A stretch of DNA of 64,000 nt from Rhizopus arrhizus (lineage: Eukaryota > Mucoromycota > Mucoromycetes > Mucorales > Rhizopodaceae): contig JAKZZE010000029.1 of NCBI GenBank assembly GCA_024220505.1, positions 186,001 to 250,000 on the forward strand. The letters are read 5' to 3'. Position numbers and translations under genes: made by a program. Positions within the stretch are counted from its first letter, which is position 1. Each line of letters starts with the position of its first letter. Below, in pieces: positions 52,701 through 60,835 of this stretch. The notes beneath the pieces were generated by a model. The model had not been told where the DNA came from. It saw only the letters and a program-made list of their open reading frames with translations, and did no database searches.

Positions 52701-52840
52701 AAGGTTTACTTAATACAACAAGCCCGACTGGCATCATAGCAAGATGGATTACCATTTTATCAGAATACGAATACGAAATCAAATACCGTCCTGGACGAGT
52801 CAATGAAAGCGCCGATTTTCTATCAAGGCTAGGATATTAG
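49781..52840 (+). CDS. pol: Pol part 1: protease, RT, RNase H
   Basis: Frame entered by -1 slippage at 49775-49781; the first internal ATG is at 50108. From 49781 the frame has 1019 codons. After a Lys/Gln-rich linker comes an aspartic protease (LIDCGAAKTCMSKALA; the usual DSG/DTG is DCG), then an acidic linker. Reverse transcriptase follows: LGVIAPSNSPWAAPVILVKK, YRMVIDYRKLNAVTKKDSYP, FSALDMRAGFHQIPM, and the catalytic AYIDDLNVYS. RNase H: ILVTDASRNGLGCILTQ, LAVIWAVKKFRPYLLGK and ITDHSALKGL. The frame stops at TAG just after the RNase H tether (ADFLSRLGY), so the usual fusion to integrase is absent. Confidence 0.92.
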   Translation: MNGSVVYKENNGQSDTQNIKKSINKQQQQSTQQSTQQLNAILTQNEEEYTDKELYSAIRPEKPPEVRRGVPYTKSKLPNQKKPAKESTTNRKVITRSHLEEIKPTTNSQMTATHNVEMDTDLPIEPIRRRTPKKRTQPDVSYDIVTDVLDKPANISVRDLISSTPRYRRELIGACRPKRMTTKTNETQQTMAIMEDEDINTTAVYSKTSIGDHNVKTLIDCGAAKTCMSKALADALKLKIDAPSESIFTLGNGTKQPALGIIYDVPIEVKENIVIPCNVEVLPSCPSHFIIGNNWLNRAKAKIDFNSSTLKVAYKDQKAELPITFLRKKERVPKMVTYTQSYQNPISLTNSSPKRVHFEDDTTDVYSEELSTSEENFDEDYSAEDESSEEEHEKNSSDTLLVLEQDKEQKIEVLVEETEKIIRAPKEGMIIKAHTSSTFYIDRSPKDHRKFTYNFEIINKKVLEATGYFDMNSNIIINKRNIEVHLYNRSELDIHLQPYEEIGRIEEYNLENEEMIQAYQLNRNHDLFVLEETHSNDEDDDEVIDSEEYAKLEVGKIEKKIEKKLRKLIHKYKDIFDWNNDTIGCTPLIQHKITIEENTPPISHRPYRLSPIESDYLQKELEKYCKLGVIAPSNSPWAAPVILVKKKNGEYRMVIDYRKLNAVTKKDSYPLPRIDDLLDTLGKAKVFSALDMRAGFHQIPMEENSKELTAFTTKYGVYSYNTLPMGLVNSPATFQRLIDLCFRSLINKCLVAYIDDLNVYSHNIHEHLIHIEQVFNCIQIANLKLNPEKCFFFKDHLKFLGYIVTSNGIQTDPSKIEKIQNYPVPKTLTQIRGFLGLASYYRRFIKNFAAIARPLHDQTKTSKKIPWTNKTTESFELLKKLLTQAPVLARPDFNRDFILVTDASRNGLGCILTQLDDNGHEHPIIYASRSLKSSEVNYGVSKLECLAVIWAVKKFRPYLLGKRFKIITDHSALKGLLNTTSPTGIIARWITILSEYEYEIKYRPGRVNESADFLSRLGY

Positions 52841-53028
52841 ACACAAAAAATTTTTTTACCATTACAAAAAAAAAAAAAAAAAAATAGACTACAAGGTGGT
52901 TGGGAGGGGTAGTTGAAACAAAATTGAAACAAAATCTCCAAAAACAAAATCAAATCAAAAAAAAAAAAAATTTATCTGAATTCACACAATACTATACAAC
53001 CACAAACATCATCAAACGTAATACAAAA

Positions 53029-54375
53029 ATGGAAAAAGAGAAAATACAGATGCTGAAACAATATCTGATGACACTGAAAATTCCAGGCAATACAACAAAC
53101 AAGCAAAAGAGATATCTCGAAAAAGAATCTATCAATTACACAATCTACAAGGATACTTTATATCGTTACAATACTACGAATGGAATCATTCGCAAAGTCC
53201 TTAATCAGGAAGAAGCAGATGACATAATACACACATACCATCAACATCCATTAGGAGGCCATCTCGCATACAATAACACGTTACACAAAATTGCCACTCG
53301 ATATTTTTGGGAAAAAATGTCCCACGATATACAAGAATATATTAAAAAATGTCCTCGATGCCAGATGCATGGAAGTAAATCGCTTAGAGAAGAACTGTAT
53401 CCAGTACCTGTTTCCACAAAACCCTTTGATCGAATTGCACTAGATGTAAAGCATGTACAAACATCAAGAGCGGGATATCGATACATAATTGTTGGAATAG
53501 ATTACCTGACAAAATATGTTGAAGCCAGACCAATGCGTTTTCAAACATCATCGGAAATAGCTCTATTTTTATACGAGGAGATAATATGTCGACATGGATG
53601 CCCAACGATATTAGTATCTGATAATGGCAAACCCTTTTTAAGTGATTTGATACGTCAAGTGTGTCGAAACTATTCAATTATTCATAAAACAACAACACCC
53701 TATAATCCACAGAGTAACGGCCTTATCGAACGATTTAACCGTACCTTAGGTCAAATTTTGCAACGTCGAGATGACAATGAAAAGAAAGATTGGGATCAAT
53801 ACCTACCTGCGGCAATATTTGCCTATCGTTCTATGAAACAAGCTACTACCAAACAAAGTCCGTTTTTCTTATTGTATGGTTATGAACCCAAAACTCCTTT
53901 TGATATGAAACATCAAATTTATGAGAAGAGTTCACCAAAATTTGAAGCAACATTGTTCCACAGAACAGCACATCAGATACACAATCTAAATAGAATCAGG
54001 GAACAGGCTACTAAAGCCATCAAAACTACACAGACAGCTCAGAAAAAGGCTATAGAGAACAAACTTCTAGATCAAAGGAAAGAACTGAAGCCTTCTTTTA
54101 ATATTGGGGACATCGTGCTATTGTACAAAGATTACTTATCCACTTCTTGGTCTGGAAAACTACAGGACAAATGGGAAGGGCCATACATCATCCAGAACAG
54201 CTTAGGCAAGGGAACCTATCATATAAAAAGCAACAATGTGATGGATACTAAAATTAGAAGGGTACACGGTAACAGACTTAAACCGTATTCATTCCCAAAT
54301 ACACAATGGAGGTCAGAGCAGCAACGAGTTACTTTAGATGATCTGGATGATGAAACCAAAGAACTTTTTGATTAA
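53029..54375 (+). CDS. Pol part 2: integrase in a separate ORF
   Basis: 448 codons from the ATG at 53029, in a different frame from the RT ORF and 188 nt after its stop. The N-terminal zinc-binding HHCC region is HTYHQHPLGGHL...KKCPRCQ. The catalytic core has IALDVKHVQTSRAGYRYIIV, ILVSDNGKPFLSDLI and NGLIERFNRTLGQILQRR, giving the D-D-E triad. The C-terminal GPY/F module is DKWEGPYIIQNSLGKGTYHI followed by RRVHGNRLKPYS. There is no chromodomain after it. An in-frame TAG at 52885-52887 blocks extension upstream, so the protein needs its own initiation or a spliced mRNA. A frame reaching back to a TTG at 52900 exists, but the ATG is more likely. Confidence 0.9.
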   Translation: MEKEKIQMLKQYLMTLKIPGNTTNKQKRYLEKESINYTIYKDTLYRYNTTNGIIRKVLNQEEADDIIHTYHQHPLGGHLAYNNTLHKIATRYFWEKMSHDIQEYIKKCPRCQMHGSKSLREELYPVPVSTKPFDRIALDVKHVQTSRAGYRYIIVGIDYLTKYVEARPMRFQTSSEIALFLYEEIICRHGCPTILVSDNGKPFLSDLIRQVCRNYSIIHKTTTPYNPQSNGLIERFNRTLGQILQRRDDNEKKDWDQYLPAAIFAYRSMKQATTKQSPFFLLYGYEPKTPFDMKHQIYEKSSPKFEATLFHRTAHQIHNLNRIREQATKAIKTTQTAQKKAIENKLLDQRKELKPSFNIGDIVLLYKDYLSTSWSGKLQDKWEGPYIIQNSLGKGTYHIKSNNVMDTKIRRVHGNRLKPYSFPNTQWRSEQQRVTLDDLDDETKELFD

Positions 54376-54435
54376 CGTCAACAAATATAAACAAAAGAAC
54401 ATATATAAAAGAAAAAAAATGGATAATATTAAAAC

Positions 54436-54468
<33 letters not shown>

Positions 54469-54483
54469 TTTTACTACAGGAAA

Positions 54484-55338
54484 ATGAATACAACTGAAAA
54501 TCAAGACATGCAATGTACCTGGTGGAGACCTTACGCTCTCCGTAAACAAGACTTCCCAAACGCCACTGAATACATGAGGGCCATGATGAGAATATACTTT
54601 GCCAAGTTATTTGAATACGAAGGATATGATGCTACAGTTCAAGCTCTTGACCAATGGTTGACATATTGTGAACAGTTCCTAGGAGGTCGCGAAAAAATAA
54701 AATACGGTGAACCAAATGATGACATAACAAGATGGAACTGTATTATCCAAGCTGTCAATGGTTTTAAAGATAATCCTACAGAGGAGCCTGTATCTATACT
54801 TGACCTACCAAATCAAAAAGACAGTACACCTAGTCTTGTGCCAAACCTACAATTAAACCCTGAAACCAAACCCGAATCTAATGACGATGAAGCGATAGTC
54901 GAGACCTACTTTTACGAAGATTTGGAACAGCTATACCAACAAGAATCACTGGAGCTAGAAGAAAAGAAAATTGAAAAAATATACTTCGAATTCCATGAAT
55001 GGGCCAAAATTGAAAGAGAAGTTGTTAATATGAAGCAAGACTTAGCCAGAAAATTTTCTAAAGCAGTAACTCAATGGAGCCATAAAAAATTCTCTGAACC
55101 TGAACCAAATAGAAGCAGTGTAGAAGCTTATATTACAGCCAAACATGCTCACCTGAAGGCTTTGATTCCTAGACACAGGATTTATCCGACTCTAATGCGT
55201 CATATAAAAGGTGATGATGTCTGGGGAAAAATTCATCAAAAAACAAAGACGTTCGAGGACGAACTTTCTCTCCCCAGGGGCATCTGTAACACAAACAATG
55301 GGAAAAAATTAAAAAATTGTACCACCAGAATTGAATGA
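54484..55338 (+). CDS. extra retrotransposon ORF of unknown function
   Basis: 284 codons between integrase and the 3' LTR, with its last 18 codons inside the LTR. The N terminus is rich in aromatics (MQCTWWRPYALRKQDF, then NATEYMRAMMRIYFAKLFEY and LDQWLTYCEQFLGG). The middle is acidic and Pro/Asn-rich (residues about 105-145). The C-terminal half is charged and helical (QQESLELEEKKIEKIYFEFH, EWAKIEREVVNMKQDLARKF, KAHAHLKALIP-like). I see no signal peptide, membrane segment, zinc finger or chromodomain, so it is not an obvious envelope or Gag copy. A TTTTACTACAG acceptor-like site lies 4 bp before the ATG, suggesting a spliced message. Function unknown. Confidence 0.75.
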   Translation: MNTTENQDMQCTWWRPYALRKQDFPNATEYMRAMMRIYFAKLFEYEGYDATVQALDQWLTYCEQFLGGREKIKYGEPNDDITRWNCIIQAVNGFKDNPTEEPVSILDLPNQKDSTPSLVPNLQLNPETKPESNDDEAIVETYFYEDLEQLYQQESLELEEKKIEKIYFEFHEWAKIEREVVNMKQDLARKFSKAVTQWSHKKFSEPEPNRSSVEAYITAKHAHLKALIPRHRIYPTLMRHIKGDDVWGKIHQKTKTFEDELSLPRGICNTNNGKKLKNCTTRIE

Positions 55339-55909
55339 ATACAGACAGTGTATGAATACAGACAGTGTATGAATACAGACAGTGTTTGAATACAGACAGT
55401 TGTTTGGATTCAGATGGCTATGTAGATTCATACAAAATTCTTTTCACACTAAAAGCCAAAAACAACAGATAATCAGAAAACTCCAAAAACATATAAATAC
55501 CTCGACATATTAACAGCAATCAAAATACTTACTTACTTACTTACTTTTGAACTTACTTTTATTTTACTTTACTTGTTGATTATTTTAATAAATATCATAC
55601 AAAGTAAATCTCTTTTGTTTTTCTTTTATTTTACTTAACATCAAGAACAAGAAGTCCCTTGAAGTATATACACTTCATTGTAAATCCTTTTTATTTTATT
55701 TTACCTTTATTTTACCTTTTTATTTTTACTTTACTCAAAACAGTTTGATCTACTTATAAGATCTGGTGGTCACTTTACTCAAGCAACTCATATTCAAATC
55801 ATTACCCTTTTTGGAATCAAATCCTACCTAAACCTTTGATCTTATATCAAGACTCTCTTAAATCAAACCTATTTAACACTATAAAAATCTTATAAACTCC
55901 AATCTCACA
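55285..55909 (+). repeat. 3' LTR
   Basis: 625 bp, the same as the 5' LTR by line-by-line reading. The sequence before it (ctctccccaggggcatc) is not a classical long purine tract; AGGGG is the only candidate core of a polypurine tract. Confidence 0.93.
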
Positions 55910-55914
55910 ACATT

Positions 55915-56075
55915 GGAGAACAATGATGATCACTGACGAAAATAGAAATTCTTTTAACCAAACTGTACCACTTGACGAAGAAAGTTCGGACCTGAACTAA
56001 GTTCATGTTCTCAAGATTTTTTGATAATGTAGCACAAATGATGAAGTTTTGGATCCGGAGAACAATGATGATCAC
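55915..56075 (+). repeat. 19-bp direct repeat pair beside the element
   Basis: ggagaacaatgatgatcac occurs at 55915-55933 and 56057-56075. Both lie between the 3' LTR and older LTR remains. The origin is unclear. Confidence 0.6.
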
Positions 56076-56123
56076 AAGAACAAATTTTGATGTCCAGCGA
56101 CATTGATGTCGTTCGACATAGAT

Positions 56124-56540
56124 TGTAACCAACAATAAGCCACGCCTTTTTTTATATAAATAAGATGAATATTTTTAACCAAATAACAGACAGAAAATAA
56201 ATAAAATCTTCTCGCGCTTAAAAAGCAATCTTTTCTTACTGGGTCACAAGTACCTTTTCTTTTCTTCTTATTTTTACTTATTCTTTCTGATCTGATACCT
56301 GAGTTATCACTAATCAAGAAAGACCCCTTTTATTTTTTTATCTTTTATAAAACAATCTCACTCTTAACCTTATTGATCTATAAAGATCTGGTGGTCACTA
56401 CTTAAAACCAAATTACTTTATCAAAGGAACTGTTAAACGTTCAGTCAAGTTAATCAAATTCAAGTCATTCAAGGCTTCTAACCTCAAATCAAACAAATCT
56501 ACAACACTTTAATACAATCCAAATCCCAAGTACTAACAAG
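56124..56540 (+). repeat. decayed LTR related to the element (copy A)
   Basis: Starts TGTAACC and contains tctataaagatctggtggtcactac, sharing the GATCTGGTGGTCACT core with the intact LTR, then diverges. Borders approximate. Confidence 0.5.
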
Positions 56541-56559
56541 TTACAATAACTCAATGAAA

Positions 56560-56999
56560 TTGAATAAGTCAACTAAATTCACAATTCAAAGGAAAACACA
56601 AAAATCTAAAAACATCACAAAATCAAGAAAACCAAAAACATATAAATATCAACAATTTATCAAGCATTATTATAATTATTATTATTATCTTACCTTATCC
56701 AAATAAATCTCCTTTGAAACAAAATACTTCTTTTATTTTATAAATAGGAAGAATCATATACTTCATTGTAATCTCTTTTTATTTTATCTTTTATCTTTCA
56801 TCTTTTTATTTTACTTTTATTCAATTCAGACTGATCTACTTAACAAGATCTGGTGGTCACTCTACTCAAGTGAACTTACAACTCAAATTATCTATTCTTT
56901 TTGGATCTTACTTTATCCAATACCTTGTTCAATTACCAACACTTTGTCTCAAAAACTTATATCAAACCTACTTAAACCCGAAAGCCTAACAATCTCACA
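56560..56999 (+). repeat. decayed solo LTR (copy B)
   Basis: Aligns by eye with the last two thirds of the intact LTR: ccaaaaacatataaat, ttcattgtaatctcttttta, gatctacttaacaagatctg followed by gtggtcactctactcaag, and the end aatctcaca. Many substitutions and small gaps show greater age. No internal coding DNA follows. Confidence 0.72.
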
Positions 57000-57234
57000 T
57001 CACAATGTGACGAAAATGACAATCAGGTCGTACTGTAACACAAGAACCAACTCTTTGAACGAACAAAAGGAACGATCTTTTCAAATGATCCCAAAAGTGA
57101 ATATCATCCAACAGTATGAATACTGAGGAGTTTTCCCCTCATGATTTAAAAACTTCACTTTTGATAGCATCACATTCAATTCAAGCCCACTAAAACCGAT
57201 TGTCTTTATCCCCTCTTTTTTACTTTCAACCCAT

Positions 57235-57300
57235 CTGTTGATGAATCAAAACAAGTTTGATCTACTTTACAAGCTCTGGTAGTCATTCTATTACACGTTG
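57235..57300 (+). repeat. short LTR-like scrap (copy C)
   Basis: aagtttgatctactttacaa followed by gctctggtagtcattctatt resembles the LTR segment around its TGGTGGTCACT core. It is short, so chance similarity cannot be fully excluded. Confidence 0.4.
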
Positions 57301-58250
57301 GGTATCATCTGCCCAGCCTGAAACTGTTCAGCCTGTTTGGGATCTCTTTTTTGTAACGTGATGGATGTCTACAAGAGTCCATTTTTCGTCAAATGGACAG
57401 GATGACCACCGGATGAAACCACCTAGGGGGGGGGGTACTCAAGACTCTAACCGATCTGACTGCGAACGGTGTTTTCGTTCCCAAACCAAAAAAGACAAGG
57501 AGATCATTTGGTATTCAGTGTGCTCTCCACAGGTTTCTTGCAAGAGCTCTGTCATAAAAATGCCAATTAGAAAAAAAAAAGAAGGGGGGATGCTTCAAAG
57601 CCTACGCACTGAGCTCACTGGCCAAAAGGTGGGCCCTACTGAAACAAGCGCATGGTTTAGTAAGGGGTCACTGACCGGTTCAATACCTGTCGGCATAGAC
57701 CACTCTTTCTGTAGAGGATGCTGTCCAACCACGCTGGATGGACAAAAGATACATCCAAAGTGGAAGCAAGGGCTGGAAACGAGGATCACTTTAAAAGATG
57801 TCTGCAAATTGATTTCATCCACAAAGCCGTGATTCACTCTTTTGAAGTCGAGAGACTGAATTCTTGACTGTGTTTGTTTCTGGCGCGATGTGTAAAGAGA
57901 CGGTGGCTGTAGTAAAAGGATTGGATCATCAAGAGCATGCTGAAATCGAGAGGATCGCTACTTGCCATACCTCTTTCGATCCAAGCACCCTTCCTCACAT
58001 ACAGTAGAAGCGAAAGATGAGCAACTCACTTTTTCTCTTTTTCGTTCCTCGTTTTATTTTTTTAAAAAAAAAAAAAAACATCTTTTTTGAACAAAGGATT
58101 GACGTGTCGTCCTGACATACATAGAGTGGTTTATTGAAAAAGTGAGTAGGGGGAGCATAAAAAACATTTTTCGTATTCATAAAAGCATAGAAAAAGAAGG
58201 AATGGAGGGGGATCATAAAGCAAAAGTGCATTTAAGATCAAGTCAATCGT
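57301..58250. other. spacer, possible tRNA-like relic
   Basis: A less AT-rich patch (57365-57840) holds overlapping open frames on both strands, but no domain. Around 57650-57710 the sequence gaccggttcaatacctgtcg looks like a T arm with one mismatch, yet no matching acceptor stem is found upstream. The remainder is AT-rich and empty. Confidence 0.35.
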
Positions 58251-58457
58251 CTAGTTCTTTCTACGGGCAATCACAAAAGAATAGCCACCGGCCATGAGCA
58301 GCATCTCGGTCGTGTCTACATAAACAGGACCATCAAACGAGTGGCTGTGAATCCAACTGGATCCGTGTCTTGACCATAAGGCTTCTATTTGCTGTTGCGT
58401 GGCGGCATCCAAGGAGACCCAGGTGGATCCATTGGCATAAATCCACTGAATCGGCAT
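58251..58457 (-). CDS. 68-residue WWE-like protein
   Basis: A single open frame. MPIQWIYANGSTWVSLDAAT starts it; QQQIEALWSRHGSSW, FDGPVYVDTTEMLLMAGG and YSFVIARRKN follow. The pattern W-x-(9-10)-W with a following QIE and a later paired beta region resembles the WWE fold seen in ubiquitin/ADP-ribose proteins and phospholipases. As a free-standing 68-residue protein it is unusual; it may be a small real gene or an exon of a larger one. Start preceded by an A/T-rich leader. Moderately confident only. Confidence 0.55.
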   Translation of the reverse strand: MPIQWIYANGSTWVSLDAATQQQIEALWSRHGSSWIHSHSFDGPVYVDTTEMLLMAGGYSFVIARRKN

Positions 58458-59211
58458 TTTTCAAGACGGACATCTTTGTGGAAGTGGGCTGTATTTATAG
58501 TTCACTACCCCCCGTTGCTGTGCCATTCCCTTAGACATCCATGTCTTGGGTTTTACCGAGGGTGCCTCCCCCCTTCAATCTTTTCTTTAAAATCTCGATC
58601 ATGCTTCTTTGCTCAGCCGAATGAGTCATCGACTTATTTCGGACTTCACAGTCTCTGGATCCCCCCCCCCTTTTTGAACAAGTAGAGGCGCCAAGTGTTT
58701 TTTTATTCTGCTTAGCTTATCCGTAAGAGGGGGGGAAAAAGTTCATATGAAATGAATACGTAATGCGCAGGTACATGAGAAAAAGTAAAAGCAACCTGTC
58801 AAGTGCCTCCTCTTGCTGCGGATGAAGGACATGGTATGATATGACACGAATAGACGTGGTCTCTTGTGAACATTTTTTATGACATAAGCTTACGAAAATA
58901 GTGAATGCATTTTACTAAAAGATGATGTGTTGTACAATGGTCATGGCGTGGTCAATGTTTTGTACATACCGATCTGGTACACAAACAAGGCTATTTCTTT
59001 ATGGCTTTCTTGTGCTAATTGAAGAGCAAAATCAGTGAAGGTTGCTGGAATAAAAGTAAATCAGTATGCATTGTGTCATACAAGGAGAGTACATGAAAAA
59101 AAAAACTGTATCAGTTTTATAGGATAAGTATGTATCTCGTATGAAATCTCTTGAATAGGCTCCTTTATACCCTTTTTTTTCCATTGGCTGACTTATTTCA
59201 ACGTCATTTTC

Positions 59212-59242
<31 letters not shown>

Positions 59243-59259
59243 CTTTTTTTAATTTAGCA
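58458..59259. other. intergenic
   Basis: No supported gene. It ends in a very long T tract (about 59214-59242) next to the start of the WW-FF gene, likely its pyrimidine-rich leader or promoter. Confidence 0.5.
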
Positions 59260-60617
59260 ATGGAACCAACGGCTATATACAACCAATATAGACCACCCAT
59301 GTTACCAGCAGGGTGGATAGAATATAGAGCACCTACAGGGCAACCTTATTGGTATAATACAATAACCAGACAAAGTACCTGGTCGTTTCCAGCTCAACAG
59401 CAACAACCACCACCACCACCACCAAAAAAAAAACAGATCAAGTAATATAGCCACTCTCAAAAAAAATTTTACTCATCAATCCCTGTAGAAAAAGATTCCT
59501 GGTACTCACTGGTTATTCGTTTTGACATACGACGGATATGAGTTTTATTATGATCGTGAGACGAAAACATCGGTTTGGGAAATGCCAAGTGAATTAAAAG
59601 AGCCAATGAAAGAACTTGAAAGAGTTGAACAAGAAGAAAAGATACAAAAGAGAAAATTAGAAGAGGAAGAGAATGAAGAGAAAGCAAAGAAGATGAAATT
59701 GGAACAAGAAAGAGAGGTCGAAGCTACAGAGTAAGACATGAGGATCACACTTTATTCATTCTTTAACTTGTATCAACCTAGGATGACTGAAGAGGATATT
59801 ATGTGGCAATTAGAACAAATGGGAGCTGGTGATGAAGAGATTGAAAAAGAAGAGAAAAAGATCATCAAGAAGCAGCAGAAGCCGATAGAAATAGATCACG
59901 TGGAAGCAAAACCAGTAGAAATAAAAGAAAAAATTAAAAAGGATGAGATGCCAGAGCAAGAAAGAATAGCCAAGTTTTATGAATTGTTAAAAGAAAGAAA
60001 CATTTCCCCCTTTGCAGTTTATTCAATAGAATATCCAATCTTATCCACCGATCCAAGATTTACACGTAAATACACGTACAAAACATAACACATGTGATCA
60101 TGACCCCCTCCTTATTTCTATAGTTGTACCAAGCAATAAGCAAAAGGCATTATTTAATAAATATTGTCATGAATTGGGTGAACAGCTAAAGAATCAACAA
60201 AAGAATAAAAAGGTAAGAAAAAGAAAAAAAAAAAAAAAAAAAAAGAAAAAAAAAATTAAGGCTGTGTAAAAGAAACCAGAAGAAGAATTTATGGAATTAC
60301 TTGAATCCAAAGTAACTGAAAAAATATATTTTGATGATTTTCGACGTAAATGTAAAGATGATCCGAGATTTAAAGCGATTCCGACGACAAGAGAAAGGGA
60401 GGGACTTTTTAAGGATTATATAAAAAACCATTTGGGAAAGAAGAAGAACCCAGTGGAAGATTATATCAGGTTGCTACGTGAAACAAAAGAGATTCAACCT
60501 GGGATACGTTGGAGAGATGCGAAAAAGATACTTGAAAGAGATGAAAGATACCATGCGATTGAATCCAAAATGGAAAGAGAGGATTTGTTTCGTGATTATT
60601 TAGAGACACTTGTTTAA
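59260..60617 (+). CDS. WW-WW-FF protein, URN1/TCERG1-like
   Basis: Five exons (59260-59441, 59489-59730, 59782-60065, 60124-60212, 60273-60617) cover about 380 codons. WW domain 1 is PAGWIEYRAPTGQPYWYN, then TRQSTWSFP. After a Gln/Pro-rich linker comes WW domain 2, WLFVLTYDGYEFYYDRETKT followed by SVWEMP. A long Lys/Glu coiled region follows, then FF-type domains: RIAKFYELLKERNISPFAVY, EEFMELLESKVTEKIYFDDF and DYIRLLRETKEIQPGIRW, the last ending MEREDLFRDYLETLV. This layout is that of URN1/TCERG1/PRP40-type proteins linking splicing and transcription in the nucleus. The join of exons 1 and 2 is out of frame by one base as sequenced; a run of nine A in exon 1 is the likely cause (see findings). 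Confidence 0.82.
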
Positions 60618-60835
60618 TAAATGTAGTGAAACACTTTGGGTGGATCTGTTGTAAACTTTACTGAATGATTCGATTTACTTTTACTTGGAATGATCATTTC
60701 TTCTTTATATCGAACTTTCTTTATTCCTTCTAATTCTTGTTGTTTTATTATTTCTTGTACAAGTAAAAAACTATCATTTCTACGATGTCTACTTTTATAA
60801 TTTGAAGGTGGTGGTGGTGAAGAAAGTGTGGACAT
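60614..60835 (-). CDS. small basic protein, unknown
   Basis: One open frame of 73 codons. MSTLSSPPPPSNYKSRHRRN is followed by a helical DSFLLVQEIIKQQELEGI and the basic KKVRYKEEMIIPSKSKSNHS, ending PPKVFHYIY. It has a plausible pyrimidine-rich leader (tttcttcttcttttcaac) just before the ATG. Its stop overlaps the stop of the convergent WW-FF gene. No family recognised. It could be a true micro-protein or a chance frame; the mixed, non-repetitive composition favours a gene. Confidence 0.5.
   Translation of the reverse strand: MSTLSSPPPPSNYKSRHRRNDSFLLVQEIIKQQELEGIKKVRYKEEMIIPSKSKSNHSVKFTTDPPKVFHYIY

Larger units (their letters stand above)
47702..55909 (+). mobile_element. complete Ty3/gypsy-class LTR retrotransposon
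   Basis: An 8208-bp element bounded by two 625-bp LTRs that look identical by eye and start TGT / end ACA. Four bases (ACAT) flank both ends as a likely target-site duplication. Order: LTR, primer-binding site, gag, -1 frameshift, protease-RT-RNase H, separate integrase ORF, extra ORF, LTR. RT-RNase H before integrase, plus the GPY/F motif, places it in the Ty3/gypsy group; no chromodomain is visible. Identical LTRs mean a recent insertion, so the unusual separate integrase and the extra ORF are probably real parts of the element and not decay. It sits 58 bp downstream of tRNA-His in the same orientation. Confidence 0.93.

Noticed and set aside
54329..54559. Minus-strand frames across the spacer before the extra ORF
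   Set aside because: They read the AT repeat and A tract as Tyr/Ile and Phe runs and only overlap real ORFs antisense.
57595..57837. 80-codon minus frame and a 155-codon plus frame, possible tRNA
   Set aside because: A T-arm-like piece is present near 57670, but the T stem has a mismatch and no acceptor stem partner or anticodon arm fits. Neither frame has a domain.
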